From Agromyces flavus (GTDB lineage: Bacteria; Actinomycetota; Actinomycetes; Actinomycetales; Microbacteriaceae), in the NCBI RefSeq assembly GCF_900104685.1, contig NZ_LT629755.1, forward strand, positions 496,001 through 560,000: 64,000 nucleotides of DNA, read 5' to 3'. A program made the translations under genes and the position numbers. Shown in pieces: positions 24,616-36,594 of this stretch. The notes under the pieces were generated by a model. That model saw only the letters and a program-made list of their open reading frames with translations, searched no databases and was not told where the DNA came from. Position 1 is the stretch's first letter; every line of letters starts with the position of its first letter.

Positions 24616-25401
24616 GTGCAGACGAGCGATCATCACTCCGGTCGCGGCTTCCTCTACCGGCTCTACCAGAACCGGCTCCGGCGCGAACTCGACGAGGCCG
24701 AGATCCCGCACCACGTCGCGATGATCATCGACGGCAATCGCCGCTGGGCCAGGCAGCTCGGCTACGAGTCGGCCGCGCACGGCCACCGTGCCGGAGCCGC
24801 GAAGATGCGCGAGTTCCTCGAATGGTGCGACGACCTCGGCATCAAGGTCGTCACGCTCTACCTGCTCTCCAGCGACAACCTCGTCAACCGCACGAACGAC
24901 GAGCTCTCCGACCTCATCGAGATCATCGCCGACCTCGCCGAGGAGCTCAGCCACTACCGCGACTGGCGCGTGCAGCATGTCGGCTCCGACGCCGGGCTGC
25001 CCGAACCGCTGGTGGCGGCGCTGGATGCCGCCGAACAGCGCACGGCGGGCAAGCGCGGGCTCCACGTGAACCTGGCGGTCGGCTACGGCGGACGCAAGGA
25101 GATCACCGACGCCATGCGCTCGATCGTCGCCGCGCATCACGCCGAGGGACGCAGCCTCGAGGACCTCGCCGAACGGCTCACGCCCGAGCTCATCGGCGAG
25201 CACCTCTACACCGGCGGCCAGCCCGACCCCGATCTCGTGATCCGCACCTCGGGCGAGCAGCGCCTCAGCGACTTCATGCTGTGGCAGGCCGCGCACAGCG
25301 AGTTCTACTTCGTCGAGGCGCTCGGGCCCGACCTGCGCGAGGTCGACTTCCTCCGCGCCATCCGCGACTACACCATGCGGCATCGGCGGTTCGGCGGCTG
25401 A
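24616..25401 (+). CDS. uppS: Cis-prenyltransferase (isoprenyl/undecaprenyl diphosphate synthase)
   Basis: The 261-residue protein carries the UppS signatures: VAMIIDGNRRWA with catalytic Asp39, HGHRAGAAKMREF, the YLLSSDN region, and the C-terminal DLVIRTSGEQRLSDFMLWQ with the diphosphate-binding Arg. It elongates a short allylic diphosphate by successive cis additions of isopentenyl diphosphate, making the lipid carrier for cell-wall synthesis. Actinobacteria often have two such enzymes (short and long chain), so the product length is not certain. IspH, which supplies the precursors, lies about 7 kb to the right. Confidence 0.92.
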   Translation: MQTSDHHSGRGFLYRLYQNRLRRELDEAEIPHHVAMIIDGNRRWARQLGYESAAHGHRAGAAKMREFLEWCDDLGIKVVTLYLLSSDNLVNRTNDELSDLIEIIADLAEELSHYRDWRVQHVGSDAGLPEPLVAALDAAEQRTAGKRGLHVNLAVGYGGRKEITDAMRSIVAAHHAEGRSLEDLAERLTPELIGEHLYTGGQPDPDLVIRTSGEQRLSDFMLWQAAHSEFYFVEALGPDLREVDFLRAIRDYTMRHRRFGG

Positions 25402-25441
25402 TCCACGCGCGGCCGTCCGCCGTTCTGCCATGATGGCGACC

Positions 25442-26560
25442 GTGACCATCGACGAGTACGCGGCCGGCTTCGGCGAGGAACCGGGCTACCTCGACTACGC
25501 CCGCGTCGGACCGCTCGCGCGCGTCGCCGCCGAGGAGACCCTGGCGTTCACGCAGGTCCTCGAGCGTGCGCGATACGGCAGCATGGAGGCGTTCCGCGAG
25601 CAGGACGTGCGCGTGCGGGCCGCGGCATCCGCCCTCACCGGCACGCCCGCCGAGCGGATCGTGTCGATCCCCAACACCTCCACCGGGCTCATGCACGCCA
25701 TGTTCGGGCTCACGGGCGCGGTGCTGCTCTCGCCGGGCGAGTTCCCGAGCGTGCCCATCGCGGCCGTGCGGGCCAACGAGGCGCTGCACTCGGTGCAGCC
25801 CGCGTGGCTCGAGACCGATCACGGCAAGGTGACACCGGGCCAGATCCGCGAGCAACTCGAGGCCAACGTCGCCGCCGTCGCGGTGAGCCTCGTGGACTCC
25901 CGCACGGGCTACCTCTGCGACCTCGAGGGGATCCGGCAGGTCATCGGCGATCGGCTGCTGATCGTCGACGCGATCCAGGGCTTCGGCATCGTCGACGCCC
26001 CGTGGGACCTCGCCGACGTCGTCGTGACGGGCGGCCAGAAGTGGTGCCGCGCCGGATGGGGCACCGGTGTGATGGTCCTCTCCGAGCGCGCGCTCGAGCG
26101 GCTCACGCCCGTGTTCTCGGGCTATACCGGTACCGAGGACGACGAGGTGTGGGACGAGGTGCCGCCCCCCGCGGCCGGCGCTCGGGCGTATCGCGTGTCC
26201 AACCCCGACCCGATCGCGCAGGCGCGCTTCGCCGCAGCGCTCGAGGAGCTCGCCGGAGTCGGCGTCCCCGAGGTGAACGCCCGCGTCGCAGAGAACGTCA
26301 GCCGGGTCATCGAACTCGCCGACGAGTTCGCGATCCCGGTGGCGTCCTCGCGCGACGAGCGCGAGCGCGCCGGCATCGTGGTGCTCGAGCCCGAGCCCGA
26401 GCACGTCACCGTGCTCACCGCGTCGCTGCACAACCACGGCGTCACCGCGACGACGCGGCTCGGCACCGTGCGGCTCAGCGTGCACGCCGTGCTCTCCGAG
26501 GACACCGTCGAGATGCTGCGCGGCGCGTTCGTCTCGTTCAACACGGCCGCGACGTACTGA
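25442..26560 (+). CDS. Class V aminotransferase-fold PLP enzyme
   Basis: With the start at GTG 25442 the protein has 372 residues (ATG at 25430 would give 376). The hexamer CATGAT lies seven bases before the GTG, as at other leaderless genes here. The Schiff-base lysine is Lys200 in [16 protein letters not shown], the cofactor Asp is in [11 protein letters not shown], and the substrate loop has the Arg-rich end [12 protein letters not shown]. It resembles kynureninase/isopenicillin-epimerase/cysteine desulfurase relatives, but no catalytic Cys loop of desulfurases is present. The reaction cannot be named from the sequence. Confidence 0.8.
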   Translation: MTIDEYAAGFGEEPGYLDYARVGPLARVAAEETLAFTQVLERARYGSMEAFREQDVRVRAAASALTGTPAERIVSIPNTSTGLMHAMFGLTGAVLLSPGEFPSVPIAAVRANEALHSVQPAWLETDHGKVTPGQIREQLEANVAAVAVSLVDSRTGYLCDLEGIRQVIGDRLLIVDAIQGFGIVDAPWDLADVVVTGGQKWCRAGWGTGVMVLSERALERLTPVFSGYTGTEDDEVWDEVPPPAAGARAYRVSNPDPIAQARFAAALEELAGVGVPEVNARVAENVSRVIELADEFAIPVASSRDERERAGIVVLEPEPEHVTVLTASLHNHGVTATTRLGTVRLSVHAVLSEDTVEMLRGAFVSFNTAATY

Positions 26561-26751
26561 CCTCCCGCGCGGTGTCGCGTCGACTTCATGAACGGCGGAT
26601 GTCGCGCCGCGTGTCGCGCTTCCGATGTCGCCCGTCGGACGTACCGTCGAGGCATCGGGCAAGGCGCCCGGTCGAGTCGGCTCGTGAACCGCTCGTGGAG
26701 GGATCGCCCGCCGGCGCGAGAGCCGAGCGAGAGCTCGGGGCAGGAGCGGTC

Positions 26752-28137
26752 GTGACCTCTGTCGAACCCACCAAGCCCCTCGGTCCGGTCGAGTCGAAGG
26801 AGCGCCGCACGCGGCCCTCCGACGCGACCCCGGGGGCTGCCGCGCAGGCCGAGCGCACCTACGTGCTCGACACGTCGGTGCTGCTGTCCGACCCGCGTGC
26901 GCTGTTCCGATTCGCCGAGCACCCCGTGGTCCTGCCGGTCGTCGTGATCACCGAGCTGGAGGCCAAGCGAAACGATCCCGAGATCGGGTACTTCGCGCGC
27001 GCCGCGCTCCGTCTGCTCGACGACCTCCGCGTCGAGCACGAGCGGCTCGACTTCCCGATCCCCGTCGGCGAGGGCGGATCGCTCCGGGTCGAGCTCAACC
27101 ACTCGAGCCTGTCGGTCCTGCCCAGCGGGCTGCAGTTGGCCGACAACGATTCGCGGATCCTCGCCTGCGCCCTCAACCTGGCCAATGACGGCCTCGAGGT
27201 CACCGTCGTCTCGAAGGACCTTCCGCTGCGGATCAAGGCGGCCTCGGTCGGCCTCGACGCCCAGGAGTACCGCGCCGAACTGGCCGTCGACTCCGGCTGG
27301 ACGGGCATGGCCGAGCTCGCGCTCGGCTCCAACGACATGGCCAAGCTGTACGAGCACGATTCGCTCATGACCGACGGGGTCCAGGGCATGCCGGTCAACA
27401 CCGGGCTCGTGATCCACTCCGAGCGCGGCTCGGCACTCGGACGCGTCGTGGGCGAGCGCGAGGTGCGGCTCGTGCGCGGCGATCGCGAGGTCTTCGGCGT
27501 GCACGGTCGCTCGGCCGAGCAGCGGCTCGCGATCGACCTGCTGCTCGACCCCGAGATCGGGATCCTCTCGCTCGGCGGCCGCGCCGGCACCGGCAAGTCG
27601 GCGCTCGCGCTCTGCGCCGGACTCGAGGCCGTGCTCGAGCGCCAGCAGCACAAGAAGATCATGGTGTTCCGGCCGCTCTACGCGGTGGGCGGGCAGGAGC
27701 TCGGGTTCCTCCCCGGCGACCAGGGCGAGAAGATGAACCCCTGGGCGCAGGCGGTCTTCGACACGCTCGGCGCGCTCGTGTCCGACAACGTGCTCGACGA
27801 GGTCATCGATCGCGGCATCCTCGAGGTGCTGCCGCTCACGCACATCCGCGGCCGGTCGCTCCACGACGCGTTCGTGATCGTCGACGAGGCGCAGTCGCTC
27901 GAACGCAACGTGCTGCTCACGGTGCTCAGCCGCGTCGGGCAGAACTCGCGCGTCGTGCTGACGCACGACGTCGCACAGCGCGACAACCTGCGCGTCGGCC
28001 GGCACGACGGCGTCGCGAGCGTGATCGAGACGCTGAAGGGGCACCCCCTCTTCGCACACGTCACGCTGACCCGCTCCGAGCGCTCGGCGATCGCCGCGCT
28101 CGTCTCCGAGATGCTCGACGGCAACGAGCTGGCGTAG
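26752..28137 (+). CDS. PhoH family protein with N-terminal PIN domain
   Basis: The 461-residue protein has a PIN ribonuclease-like domain from about residue 35 ([34 protein letters not shown]) with the conserved acidic residues. A PhoH ATPase domain follows, with Walker [10 protein letters not shown] (Lys282) and Walker [14 protein letters not shown]-PhoH proteins are RNA-unwinding ribonucleases in actinobacteria. The start GTG 26752 follows AGGAG at 26742-26746. The first 34 residues are charged and probably flexible. A convergent terminator hairpin follows. Confidence 0.9.
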   Translation: MTSVEPTKPLGPVESKERRTRPSDATPGAAAQAERTYVLDTSVLLSDPRALFRFAEHPVVLPVVVITELEAKRNDPEIGYFARAALRLLDDLRVEHERLDFPIPVGEGGSLRVELNHSSLSVLPSGLQLADNDSRILACALNLANDGLEVTVVSKDLPLRIKAASVGLDAQEYRAELAVDSGWTGMAELALGSNDMAKLYEHDSLMTDGVQGMPVNTGLVIHSERGSALGRVVGEREVRLVRGDREVFGVHGRSAEQRLAIDLLLDPEIGILSLGGRAGTGKSALALCAGLEAVLERQQHKKIMVFRPLYAVGGQELGFLPGDQGEKMNPWAQAVFDTLGALVSDNVLDEVIDRGILEVLPLTHIRGRSLHDAFVIVDEAQSLERNVLLTVLSRVGQNSRVVLTHDVAQRDNLRVGRHDGVASVIETLKGHPLFAHVTLTRSERSAIAALVSEMLDGNELA

Positions 28138-28147
28138 TCCGTACGCG

Positions 28148-28183
28148 ACGACGGCCCCGCAGCGCGAGCTCCGGGGCCGTCGT
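28148..28183. terminator. Bidirectional terminator between the PhoH-family gene and fumC
   Basis: ACGACGGCCCCG and CGGGGCCGTCGT form a 12-bp perfect stem with a 12-base loop, ten bases after the stop of the PhoH-family gene and ten bases from the end of fumC on the other strand. Confidence 0.78.
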
Positions 28184-28191
28184 ACGTCGGA

Positions 28192-29607
28192 CTACTTCGC
28201 CTGCGGCGGACGCGTCATCGACAGCAGGTGAAGCGCCTCGTCGAGCTGCTCCTCGGTGAGGTCGCCGCGCTCGACGTGGCCGAGGTCGATCACGGCCTCG
28301 CGCACCGTGATGCCCTTGGCCACCGAGTGCTTGGCGATCTTCGCGGCGGCCTCGTAGCCGATGATCTTGTTCAGCGGCGTCACGATCGACGGCGACATGC
28401 CGGCGAGGGCGGACGTGCGCTCCTCGTTGGCCTCGAGGCCCTCGACGGTCTTGTCGGCGAGGACGCGGACCGAGTTGGCGAGCAGGCGGATCGACTCGAG
28501 CAGCGCGGTGCCCATCACGGGGATCTGCACGTTGAGCTCGAACGAGCCGGACGCGCCCGCCCAGGCGATCGTCGCGTCGTTGCCGACGACGCGCGCGGCG
28601 ACCATGAGCACGGCCTCGGGGACGACGGGGTTGACCTTGCCGGGCATGATCGAGGATCCGGGCTGGAGGTCGGGGATGTACAGCTCGCCGAGGCCGGTGT
28701 TGGGGCCCGAGCCCATCCAGCGCAGGTCGTTGCAGATCTTCGTCAGGCTGACCGCGATGGTGCGCAGGGCGCCGGACGCCTCGACGAGGCCGTCGCGGTT
28801 GGCCTGCGCCTCGAAGTGGTCGGCCGCCTCGGTGATGGGCAGCTCGGTCTCCTGCTGGAGGAGCTCGATGACGAGCTGAGGGAAGCCGGCGGGCGTGTTG
28901 ATGCCCGTGCCGACGGCCGTGCCGCCGAGGGGCACCTCGGCGACGCGCGGGAGCGCCGACTGCACGCGGTCGATGCCGAGGCGGATCTGCCGGGCGTAGC
29001 CGCCGAACTCCTGGCCGAGCGTGACCGGCGTGGCATCCATGAGGTGGGTGCGGCCCGCCTTGACCACGTCGGACCACGCCTCGGCCTTCGCCTCGAGCGC
29101 GACCGCGAGGTGGTCGAGCGCCGGGATCAGTTCGTCGATGAGGGCGGCGGTGACCGCGATGTGCACCGAGGTCGGGAACACGTCGTTGGACGACTGCGAC
29201 GCGTTGACGTGGTCGTTGGGATGCACCGGGCTGCCGAGCTGCTCGGTGGCGAGCGAGGCCAGCACCTCGTTCATGTTCATGTTCGAGGAGGTGCCCGAAC
29301 CGGTCTGGTAGACGTCGATCGGGAAGTGCGCGGCGATGTCGACCCGGCCGTCGATGACCTGGTCGGCCGCGTCGGCGATCGCCTGGGCGATCTTCTCGTC
29401 GAGCACGCCGAGCCGGGCGTTGGCGAGCGCGGCGGACTTCTTGATGCGCGCGAGCGCGGCGACCTGCGCCGGCTCGAGCCCCTTGCCGGAGATCGGGAAG
29501 TTCTCGACGGCTCGCTGCGTCTGCGCGCGGTACAGGGCCGACGCGGGGACCCGCACCTCGCCCATCGTGTCGTGTTCGATCCGGTAGTCGGCGGCGTTGT
29601 CCACCAC
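28192..29607 (-). CDS. fumC: Fumarate hydratase class II
   Basis: The 471-residue protein has the class II fumarase/aspartase signature [11 protein letters not shown], the substrate-binding segments [12 protein letters not shown] and [14 protein letters not shown], and [21 protein letters not shown]. The length is normal for FumC. It hydrates fumarate to L-malate in the TCA cycle in the cytoplasm. Two adjacent GTG codons (29607 and 29604) can serve as start, with an AGGGGA Shine-Dalgarno upstream. The neighbours (carbonic anhydrase upstream) suggest a small housekeeping cluster on this strand. Confidence 0.94.
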   Translation of the reverse strand: MVDNAADYRIEHDTMGEVRVPASALYRAQTQRAVENFPISGKGLEPAQVAALARIKKSAALANARLGVLDEKIAQAIADAADQVIDGRVDIAAHFPIDVYQTGSGTSSNMNMNEVLASLATEQLGSPVHPNDHVNASQSSNDVFPTSVHIAVTAALIDELIPALDHLAVALEAKAEAWSDVVKAGRTHLMDATPVTLGQEFGGYARQIRLGIDRVQSALPRVAEVPLGGTAVGTGINTPAGFPQLVIELLQQETELPITEAADHFEAQANRDGLVEASGALRTIAVSLTKICNDLRWMGSGPNTGLGELYIPDLQPGSSIMPGKVNPVVPEAVLMVAARVVGNDATIAWAGASGSFELNVQIPVMGTALLESIRLLANSVRVLADKTVEGLEANEERTSALAGMSPSIVTPLNKIIGYEAAAKIAKHSVAKGITVREAVIDLGHVERGDLTEEQLDEALHLLSMTRPPQAK

Positions 29608-29663
29608 GGTATGTTCCCCTTCGATTGCGATGCGCGCGCAGCGGGCGGATGCCGCCGTCGGCT

Positions 29664-30317
29664 TCAGATGCGACCGACTGCGATGTCGGTCTCGGCGCGA
29701 CCCTCGAGCAGTCGGTAGTTCGCGCCGACGACAGCCAGCGTACCCGCTGCGATCGCATCGCTGATCAGCTCGGAGCGCTCGACGAGCTCGGCCACGGTGT
29801 CGCGCAGGTGCTCGCGTCCGACGTAGCCGGCGTCGATCGACTCGGTGTCGATCGGGCCTTCGGCGGTGCCCGCGACGCGCCGCACGGCGGGAACGATCCG
29901 GTCGACGAGCGAGGAGATGTGCGCGGGCAGCGGGTCGGGCTCGGCGCCTTGGGAGTCGATCGCGGCGCGCACGGCGCCGCAGTGGTCGTGCCCGAGCACC
30001 AGGATGAGGGGGACGCCGAGCACGCCCACCGCGTACTCGAGCGAACCGAGCACCGAGTCGGAGATCACCTGGCCGGCGTTCCGCACGACGAACGCGTCGC
30101 CCAGCCCCACGTCGAAGATGATCTCGGCGGCGAGGCGCGAGTCGCTGCAGCCGAAGATCGCCACGAGGGGGCGCTGGTGGTTCGCCAGCTCGGTGCGGCG
30201 GTCGACATCCTGCCGCGGATGCTGCGGGGTGCCGGCGGTGAATCGGGCGTTGCCGGCGCGCAACTCGCGCCAGGTCTCTGCGGGCGTGGTCGGTCGTGCG
30301 GGGGCGGACTGGCTCAC
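29664..30317 (-). CDS. Beta-class carbonic anhydrase
   Basis: The 217-residue protein has zinc ligands Cys57 (in GCSDSR, with the Asp59-Arg61 dyad) and His110/Cys113 in LGHDHCGAV, plus the RNAG segment. It interconverts CO2 and bicarbonate, feeding carboxylases. No signal peptide is seen, so it is cytoplasmic. It lies 56 bases upstream of fumC and 12 bases downstream of the DUF4245 gene on the same strand, within a likely transcription unit xseB / DUF4245 / carbonic anhydrase. Confidence 0.92.
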   Translation of the reverse strand: MSQSAPARPTTPAETWRELRAGNARFTAGTPQHPRQDVDRRTELANHQRPLVAIFGCSDSRLAAEIIFDVGLGDAFVVRNAGQVISDSVLGSLEYAVGVLGVPLILVLGHDHCGAVRAAIDSQGAEPDPLPAHISSLVDRIVPAVRRVAGTAEGPIDTESIDAGYVGREHLRDTVAELVERSELISDAIAAGTLAVVGANYRLLEGRAETDIAVGRI

Positions 30318-30329
30318 GGCCGTCTCCTC

Positions 30330-30971
30330 TCAGCGCTGCGCGTCGATGGCGGGGACGATCGCCCGCGCCAGGGTGTCGAACTCGTCGGGGTCGGCGGTGC
30401 CAAGCAGCACGAACGTGCTCTCGCCCGCCTCGGTCACGAGACCGTATCGCGCATTGCCGACGTCGGCGTCGGTGTCGCGGTTGTCGTAGACGGTCCACTC
30501 GACGCCGTCGATCGTGACGACTCCGGTGGCGATCGTGTTCGCGAGCAGCTCGGCGGTCCACGTGGGGTTCGCGGCGAAGCCCTGGTACATGCCGACGTAC
30601 TCGTCGCCCGGGGTGAGGTAGCCCGCGTACCAGGCGGTGACGCCGTCGGCCTCGCGCTGGCGCAGCGAGGCGTCGTTGGATCGCCAGCCCTCGGGCAGCT
30701 CGGGAACCGCGAGCTCCTCCTCGACGCCGACCTGGGCCTGCGCGGCGACGGCGGCCACGTCGACGTCGCGCTCGATCGGGGTGTCGCTGCGCGGCACGAT
30801 GAGCACGATCACGGCGACGACGGCGAGGCTCGCCACGAGCGCCCCGACCAGGTTGCGCACGTTCTGCCGCTGCCGGTGATTGCGGGAGTCCTGGGCCTTG
30901 CGGGCCGCCGTCTCTTCTGGCGTCTCCGGGCGACCGAGCTCGGCGACCACGCGCCCCTCGCGGCGGGCCAT
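30330..30971 (-). CDS. DUF4245 domain membrane protein
   Basis: The 213-residue protein has a charged N-terminus ([17 protein letters not shown]), one membrane helix ([19 protein letters not shown]) and an extracytoplasmic domain with [29 protein letters not shown] and a final [17 protein letters not shown]. These fit DUF4245, a conserved actinobacterial family commonly next to xseA/xseB and fumarase. Function unknown. Its ATG shares one base with the xseB stop (TGATG), so it is translationally coupled to xseB. Confidence 0.85.
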   Translation of the reverse strand: MARREGRVVAELGRPETPEETAARKAQDSRNHRQRQNVRNLVGALVASLAVVAVIVLIVPRSDTPIERDVDVAAVAAQAQVGVEEELAVPELPEGWRSNDASLRQREADGVTAWYAGYLTPGDEYVGMYQGFAANPTWTAELLANTIATGVVTIDGVEWTVYDNRDTDADVGNARYGLVTEAGESTFVLLGTADPDEFDTLARAIVPAIDAQR

Positions 30972-31213
30972 CAAGCGTCGCCGCCGTCGGTCGCGGCGGC
31001 GCGCGCCGCGCCGGCACGTGCGGCGTCGAGCCGGGCCTTCGCCCCGAGCAGCCACTCCTCGCAGCGCTGGGCCAGCGCCTCGCCGCGTTCCCACAGCGCG
31101 AGGGACTGCTCGAGCGTGGCCGAACCCTGCTCGAGCTCGGCGACGACGCGCACGAGCTCGTCGCGCGCCTGCTCGTAGCTGAGCTCGGCGACATCCGGGG
31201 GAGTGGTGGGCAT
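30971..31213 (-). CDS. xseB: Exodeoxyribonuclease VII small subunit
   Basis: The 80-residue protein has the XseB core [42 protein letters not shown], two helices that bind the long coiled coil of XseA. The start ATG 31213 is seven bases after TAGAAT (minus strand), so it is probably leaderless; an ATG at 31222 overlaps that box. XseA with several XseB copies degrades single-stranded DNA into oligonucleotides. Confidence 0.9.
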   Translation of the reverse strand: MPTTPPDVAELSYEQARDELVRVVAELEQGSATLEQSLALWERGEALAQRCEEWLLGAKARLDAARAGAARAAATDGGDA

Positions 31214-31220
31214 GGAGGGC

Positions 31221-31226
31221 ATTCTA
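31221..31226 (-). promoter_or_regulatory. -10 box of leaderless xseB mRNA, overlapping the xseA stop
   Basis: On the minus strand TAGAAT overlaps the xseA stop codon and ends seven bases before the xseB ATG. xseB, DUF4245 and the carbonic anhydrase gene may therefore have their own promoter in addition to read-through from xseA. Confidence 0.5.
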
Positions 31227-32447
31227 TTCGGCGTCGCCGACAGCACCCCGTGAGGTCGCCGCCAGGCGGCCCTCTGCCAGTGTGATGCGCAGCGCCGTGC
31301 CGTCGGGCGCCTGGTCGGGGCGCGTGAGCACGCCGTCGTGCTCGCGCTGCACGATCGCGTAACCCCGCTCGAGCGTGGCGAGCGGGGACAGGGCCCGGAG
31401 CTGCGAGCGCAGCTCGGCGGTGCGGGTCGCCGCGCGCTCGATCGCGCGGTCGGCGAGCTCGGCGCCGCGGGCGACCCAGCGCGTCACGTCCTCGGCGCGG
31501 CGGTCGACGATCCACGTCGGGTCGGCGAGCGCCGGGCGCGTGCGCAGGTGGCCGATCCGGTCGATCTCGTGGGTGACCAGTGTCGTCACGCGCATGCGGA
31601 CGCGGGCCCGCGCCTGCTCGACGCGGACGAGTTCCTCGGCGACGTCGGGCACCACGCGCTTCGCGGCATCCGTCGGCGTCGAGGCACGCAGGTCGGCGAC
31701 CTCGTCGAGCAGGGGGCGATCGGCCTCGTGCCCGATCGCGCTCACGATGGGGGTGGATGCCGCGGACGCGGCCCGCACGACGCGCTCGTCGCTGAAGCCC
31801 AGCAGGTTCTGGAAGTCCCCGCCACCGCGCGCCACGATGATGACCTCGACCTGCGGGTCGGCGTCGAGCCGCCGCATGGCGGCGACCACCTCGGGAGCGC
31901 AGCGATCGCCCTGCACGGCCGCGTACGCCATCCGGAACTCGACCGCAGGCCAGCGCAGTCGCGCATTGCGCACCACGTCCTTCTCGGCGTCGCTATCGCG
32001 CCCGGTGACCAGGCCGATCACCTGCGGCAGGAACGGCAGCGCCTTCTTGCGTGCGGAGTCGAACAGGCCCTCGGCGGCGAGCTGCACGCGCAGGCGCTCG
32101 ACGCGCTCGAGGAGGTCGCCGATGCCGACGTGGCGCACGTCGAACACCTGCATCGTGAGCGAGCCGCCCTTGACCCACCAGTTGGGCTTGACGAGTGCGA
32201 CGACGTGGTCGCCCGCCTTGAACTGCTCGGTGAGCTTCGCGCGCGTCGACGACCAGATCGAGAACGACACCGTGGCATCCGCCTCGAGGTCCTTCAGCTT
32301 GCCGTAGACGTTGCCGGCCGACACGCCCCACTGCGTGATCTCGCCCTCGATCCACACCGTGCCGAGGCGGTCGAGGTACTCCTTGAGCTTGCCCGAGAGC
32401 ATCGAGACCGACCACGGGGTCTCTCGGGTGGTGGGGCCCTGAGCCAT
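31224..32447 (-). CDS. xseA: Exodeoxyribonuclease VII large subunit
   Basis: The 407-residue protein has the N-terminal OB fold ([23 protein letters not shown]), the catalytic core with [40 protein letters not shown] and [28 protein letters not shown], and a long C-terminal helical region that binds XseB. The start ATG 32447 follows GGGAGG closely (four bases). It is divergent from ispH, with 46 bases between the two starts, and is followed by xseB. Confidence 0.94.
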   Translation of the reverse strand: MAQGPTTRETPWSVSMLSGKLKEYLDRLGTVWIEGEITQWGVSAGNVYGKLKDLEADATVSFSIWSSTRAKLTEQFKAGDHVVALVKPNWWVKGGSLTMQVFDVRHVGIGDLLERVERLRVQLAAEGLFDSARKKALPFLPQVIGLVTGRDSDAEKDVVRNARLRWPAVEFRMAYAAVQGDRCAPEVVAAMRRLDADPQVEVIIVARGGGDFQNLLGFSDERVVRAASAASTPIVSAIGHEADRPLLDEVADLRASTPTDAAKRVVPDVAEELVRVEQARARVRMRVTTLVTHEIDRIGHLRTRPALADPTWIVDRRAEDVTRWVARGAELADRAIERAATRTAELRSQLRALSPLATLERGYAIVQREHDGVLTRPDQAPDGTALRITLAEGRLAATSRGAVGDAE

Positions 32448-32480
32448 GCGCCTCCCAGCTGATCGTCGTTCGCGCCCGCG

Positions 32481-32486
32481 TAGGAT
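32481..32486 (+). promoter_or_regulatory. -10 box of leaderless ispH mRNA
   Basis: TAGGAT ends seven bases before GTG 32494. The same arrangement (TANNAT, GGNNNCC, GTG) occurs before ychF and several other genes in the window. A -35 element is not obvious. Confidence 0.6.
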
Positions 32487-32493
32487 GGCACCC

Positions 32494-33579
32494 GTGACGA
32501 GCTTGACGGATGCCCCGCGGATCGACCTCGGCATGCCTCGGATCCCGAGCGTGCGAGGCCGGCTCAAGGATATCCCCGTCCCCGGACGCAAGAGGGTCCT
32601 GCTGGCCGCCCCGCGCGGGTACTGCGCGGGCGTCGACCGTGCCGTCATCGCCGTCGAGAAGGCGCTCGAGCACTACGGCGCGCCCGTCTACGTGCGAAAG
32701 CAGATCGTGCACAACATCCACGTCGTGACCGAGCTCGAGAAGCAGGGCGCCGTGTTCGTCGAGGAGGTCGACGAGGTCCCCGAGGGAGCGCACGTCGTCT
32801 TCAGCGCGCACGGCGTCTCACCCGCGGTCGTCAACTCCGCGGCCGACCGCGGCCTGCACGCGATCGACGCGACCTGCCCCCTCGTGACCAAGGTGCACCG
32901 CGAGGCCGTGCGGTTCGCGCGCGACGACTTCGAGATCCTGCTCATCGGCCACGAGGGCCACGAAGAGGTCGAGGGCACGGCCGGCGAGGCGCCCGACCAC
33001 GTCACGCTCGTCAACAGTCCCGACGACGTGCCGAACATCGAGGTGCGCGATCCCGACAAGGTCGTCTGGCTCTCGCAGACCACCCTCTCGGTCGACGAGA
33101 CGATGGAGACCGTCCGCCGGCTCCGCGAGCGGTTCCCGAACCTGCAGGATCCGCCGTCCGACGACATCTGCTACGCCACGCAGAACCGCCAGGTCGCGAT
33201 CAAGAAGGTCGCCCGCGAGGCCGACGTCGTGATCGTCGTCGGCTCGGCGAACTCGTCGAACAGCGTGCGGCTCGTCGAGGTCGCGCTCGAGAACGGCGCG
33301 AAACGCGCCTACCGCGTCGACTACTCGACCGAGATCCAGCAGGAATGGCTCGAGGGCGCCGCGACCGTCGGCGTCACGAGCGGCGCGTCCGTGCCCGAGG
33401 GGCTGGTCAAGGAGGTGCTCCTCGAGCTCGAGGACGCCGGCTACGGCGAGGTCGCCGAGGTGAAGACCGCCGAGGAGGACCTGATGTTCTCGCTGCCGAA
33501 GGAACTCCGCAAGGACCTCTCGGGCAACCGCGACGCACGGGCCCTCGGCGGGCGCAGCCGCGCCGCCTCGGCCTCCTGA
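32494..33579 (+). CDS. ispH: 4-hydroxy-3-methylbut-2-enyl diphosphate reductase
   Basis: The 361-residue protein has the three iron-sulfur cluster cysteines in [22 protein letters not shown] and [10 protein letters not shown]. It also has HNIHVV, SAHGVSP and the active-site Glu segment HEGHEEVEG. IspH makes isopentenyl and dimethylallyl diphosphate in the last step of the MEP pathway. The 20-odd residue N-terminal extension and the basic C-terminus are normal in actinobacteria. The start GTG 32494 is supported by the -10 box. Confidence 0.94.
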   Translation: MTSLTDAPRIDLGMPRIPSVRGRLKDIPVPGRKRVLLAAPRGYCAGVDRAVIAVEKALEHYGAPVYVRKQIVHNIHVVTELEKQGAVFVEEVDEVPEGAHVVFSAHGVSPAVVNSAADRGLHAIDATCPLVTKVHREAVRFARDDFEILLIGHEGHEEVEGTAGEAPDHVTLVNSPDDVPNIEVRDPDKVVWLSQTTLSVDETMETVRRLRERFPNLQDPPSDDICYATQNRQVAIKKVAREADVVIVVGSANSSNSVRLVEVALENGAKRAYRVDYSTEIQQEWLEGAATVGVTSGASVPEGLVKEVLLELEDAGYGEVAEVKTAEEDLMFSLPKELRKDLSGNRDARALGGRSRAASAS

Positions 33580-33585
33580 CGGTCG

Positions 33586-34812
33586 ATGGCCGCCGAGCCG
33601 GTGGGTGACGGTCCCGAACCGAGCGCGGGCATCGGCGGAGCCGGATGGGGCTTCGATGCGCGCCCGCTGATCGAGCCGGTCGACCGCGCCGCCGTGCGCG
33701 AGTTCGCCGGCGAGCTCCGAGCGAGCGGCCGCGTTCCGGGCCTCTTCGGAGGAGCGGACGGATTCCGGATCATCCCGATCGCGTTCGCGGTCGTGGTCGG
33801 GCTCGTCGTGCTGGGCGTCTTCGGGTCGATCCTGACGTCGATCGCGAGCCTGGCGTCCCAGGCCGGCGGCGGCGCGCTGGTCACCTTCGTGCCGGTGGGG
33901 ATCGTGGTCGGCGTGGTCGCGCTCGGAATCGTCGGCCTGGCCCGCGGCGGCCTCGGCACGTCCACGCGCTGGTACCGCCTCGACCGCTTCGCGCGGGCGA
34001 ACGCCATGTCGTACGAGCCGCATCGGCGCGATCCCGTGCTGCCCGGCATGATCTTCCAGGTGGGAACGGATCGCGTCGCGACCGATCTCGTGCGCGGCGA
34101 GCGACCACGGCCGGTCGAGTTCGGCAACTACCGGTTCACGACCGGCTCGGGCAAGAATCGGTCGACGCACCGCTGGGGCTACGTGGCCGTGAAGCTGGAT
34201 GCGCCGCTGCCGCACATCGTGCTCGATGCGACGAACAACAACGGCCTGTTCGGCATCTCCAACCTGCCCGCGACGTTCGATCGCGACCAGCGCCTGAGCC
34301 TCGAGGGCGACTTCGACGACTACTTCGCACTGCACGTGCCGGTCGGCTACGAGAGCGACGCGCTCTACCTCTTCACGCCCGACATCATGGCGCGGTTCAT
34401 CGACCATGCGGCCGCGGTCGACGTCGAGATCGTCGACGACTGGCTGTTCCTGTACACCCGGCGCGAGGTGTCGACGCTCGATCCTGCGACCTGGGCCTGG
34501 CTCTTCTCGGTCGTCGGGGCGCTGCTCGACAAGGTCGCCCGGTGGGCGCGATGGCGCGACGATCGGCTCGCGAGCACCGAGCCGATGCTCGCCGCCGCCA
34601 CCCCGACACCCGCGGCATCCCCCGACGCATCGCAGAACGCGCTCGCGTTCGTCCCGCCGCTCCCGCCGCTCCGACCTCCACCCGGCGTCGCGGAACCCGG
34701 TCGCCGGCTCACGCGCAGCGTCTCGCGCGCCGCCGTGGTCGCGTTCGTCGTGATCGTCGTGTTCTGGGCGTGGCGCTTCCTCAGCGGCGCGCTGACGTCG
34801 TTCTCGCCCTGA
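33586..34812 (+). CDS. Hypothetical membrane protein with three hydrophobic segments
   Basis: The 408-residue protein has two adjacent hydrophobic segments near the N-terminus (IIPIAFAVVVGLVVLGVFG and ALVTFVPVGIVVGVVALGIVGLA). A central soluble domain of about 190 residues follows (YRLDRFARANAMSYEPH, PGMIFQVG, RPVEFGNYRFTTG, HIVLDATNNNG, LEGDFDDYFALHVPVGYESDALYLFTPDIM). After a Pro-rich linker there is a final membrane helix near residue 385. I recall similar proteins as conserved but uncharacterised in Microbacteriaceae. The central domain contains no catalytic motif I can name. It follows ispH by six bases and is probably co-transcribed. Confidence 0.78.
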   Translation: MAAEPVGDGPEPSAGIGGAGWGFDARPLIEPVDRAAVREFAGELRASGRVPGLFGGADGFRIIPIAFAVVVGLVVLGVFGSILTSIASLASQAGGGALVTFVPVGIVVGVVALGIVGLARGGLGTSTRWYRLDRFARANAMSYEPHRRDPVLPGMIFQVGTDRVATDLVRGERPRPVEFGNYRFTTGSGKNRSTHRWGYVAVKLDAPLPHIVLDATNNNGLFGISNLPATFDRDQRLSLEGDFDDYFALHVPVGYESDALYLFTPDIMARFIDHAAAVDVEIVDDWLFLYTRREVSTLDPATWAWLFSVVGALLDKVARWARWRDDRLASTEPMLAAATPTPAASPDASQNALAFVPPLPPLRPPPGVAEPGRRLTRSVSRAAVVAFVVIVVFWAWRFLSGALTSFSP

Positions 34813-34830
34813 GGCACGCGCGAGGTCGCG

Positions 34831-35448
34831 TCAGACGCCCGACATGCCCTCGAGGTACGACTGGAACGTGGGATCCGTGATGAACACGATCGAGGTCAGG
34901 ACGATGGTCGCGACCAGCGCGACCACGCCGCCGGCGATCGGCACCCAGAACGCGACCTTCCGCGCGCGAAACCGGACGATGGACCATCCGAGCACCGCGG
35001 CATACAGCGCGAGCATGAACACCGTTCCGACGAGCGCGAGCGTCGGCAGCCACTCCTGCGGCGTGTAGGTGCCGACCCCCTGCTGCGTGTAGACCGTCTG
35101 GATGGCGGCGGGCAGCTGCTGCAGGCTCACCGACGTGTTCCAGGCGCCCAGGGCGCCGAGCGCGAGCAGCAGGATCGTGAAGAACCGGTCGGCGCTGCGC
35201 GTCTGCGCAGCGGGCGCCACCGGGACGGGCGGGGCGGGCGCGTTCGGCGCGGGCGCCGCGGGCGGCGGCGGTGCCGGGTGCGGGGCGGATGCCGCGGCAT
35301 CCGCCCGCTCGTCGGCCGGCGGCTGCCACGACCAGCCCTCGGGCGCGTACTCGCCGTAGCGCGGACGCGGCCGCTCGTCACGCGGTGGCGCGACACCGTC
35401 GGCCGGCTGCGCGTGGGTCTCGTTCCGAGCGGCCTCGTCCTGCGACAT
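34831..35448 (-). CDS. DUF6264-like membrane protein
   Basis: The 205-residue protein begins with an acidic, Pro/Ala-rich N-terminus with RPRYGEYAPEGWSWQPP, then has four hydrophobic segments (FTILLLALGALGAW, LALVGTVFMLALYAAVLGWSIV, VAFWVPIAGGVVALVATIVLTSIVF and a weaker one). The YGEYAPEGWSW motif is typical of a small Microbacteriaceae membrane family (DUF6264). Function unknown. It starts eight bases after the fba stop, so it is probably read from the fba message. Confidence 0.75.
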   Translation of the reverse strand: MSQDEAARNETHAQPADGVAPPRDERPRPRYGEYAPEGWSWQPPADERADAAASAPHPAPPPPAAPAPNAPAPPVPVAPAAQTRSADRFFTILLLALGALGAWNTSVSLQQLPAAIQTVYTQQGVGTYTPQEWLPTLALVGTVFMLALYAAVLGWSIVRFRARKVAFWVPIAGGVVALVATIVLTSIVFITDPTFQSYLEGMSGV

Positions 35449-35456
35449 CCGGTGCC

Positions 35457-36488
<1,032 letters not shown>

Positions 36489-36521
36489 GCCGTGCTCCTT
36501 CGAAGTTCGTGGATTGGCATG

Positions 36522-36527
36522 AGTCTA
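36522..36527 (-). promoter_or_regulatory. fba -10 box
   Basis: TAGACT on the minus strand, 33 bases before the fba ATG, predicts a leader of about 27 bases with AAGGAG. Unlike many genes in the window, this one is not leaderless. The -35 is weak. Confidence 0.45.
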
Positions 36528-36594
36528 CCGACGTGTCGAGCGGCCCTCAGGTGCGGGCTGCGCTGGTGCGGGCGGATGGCGCGGCCCGATCGGG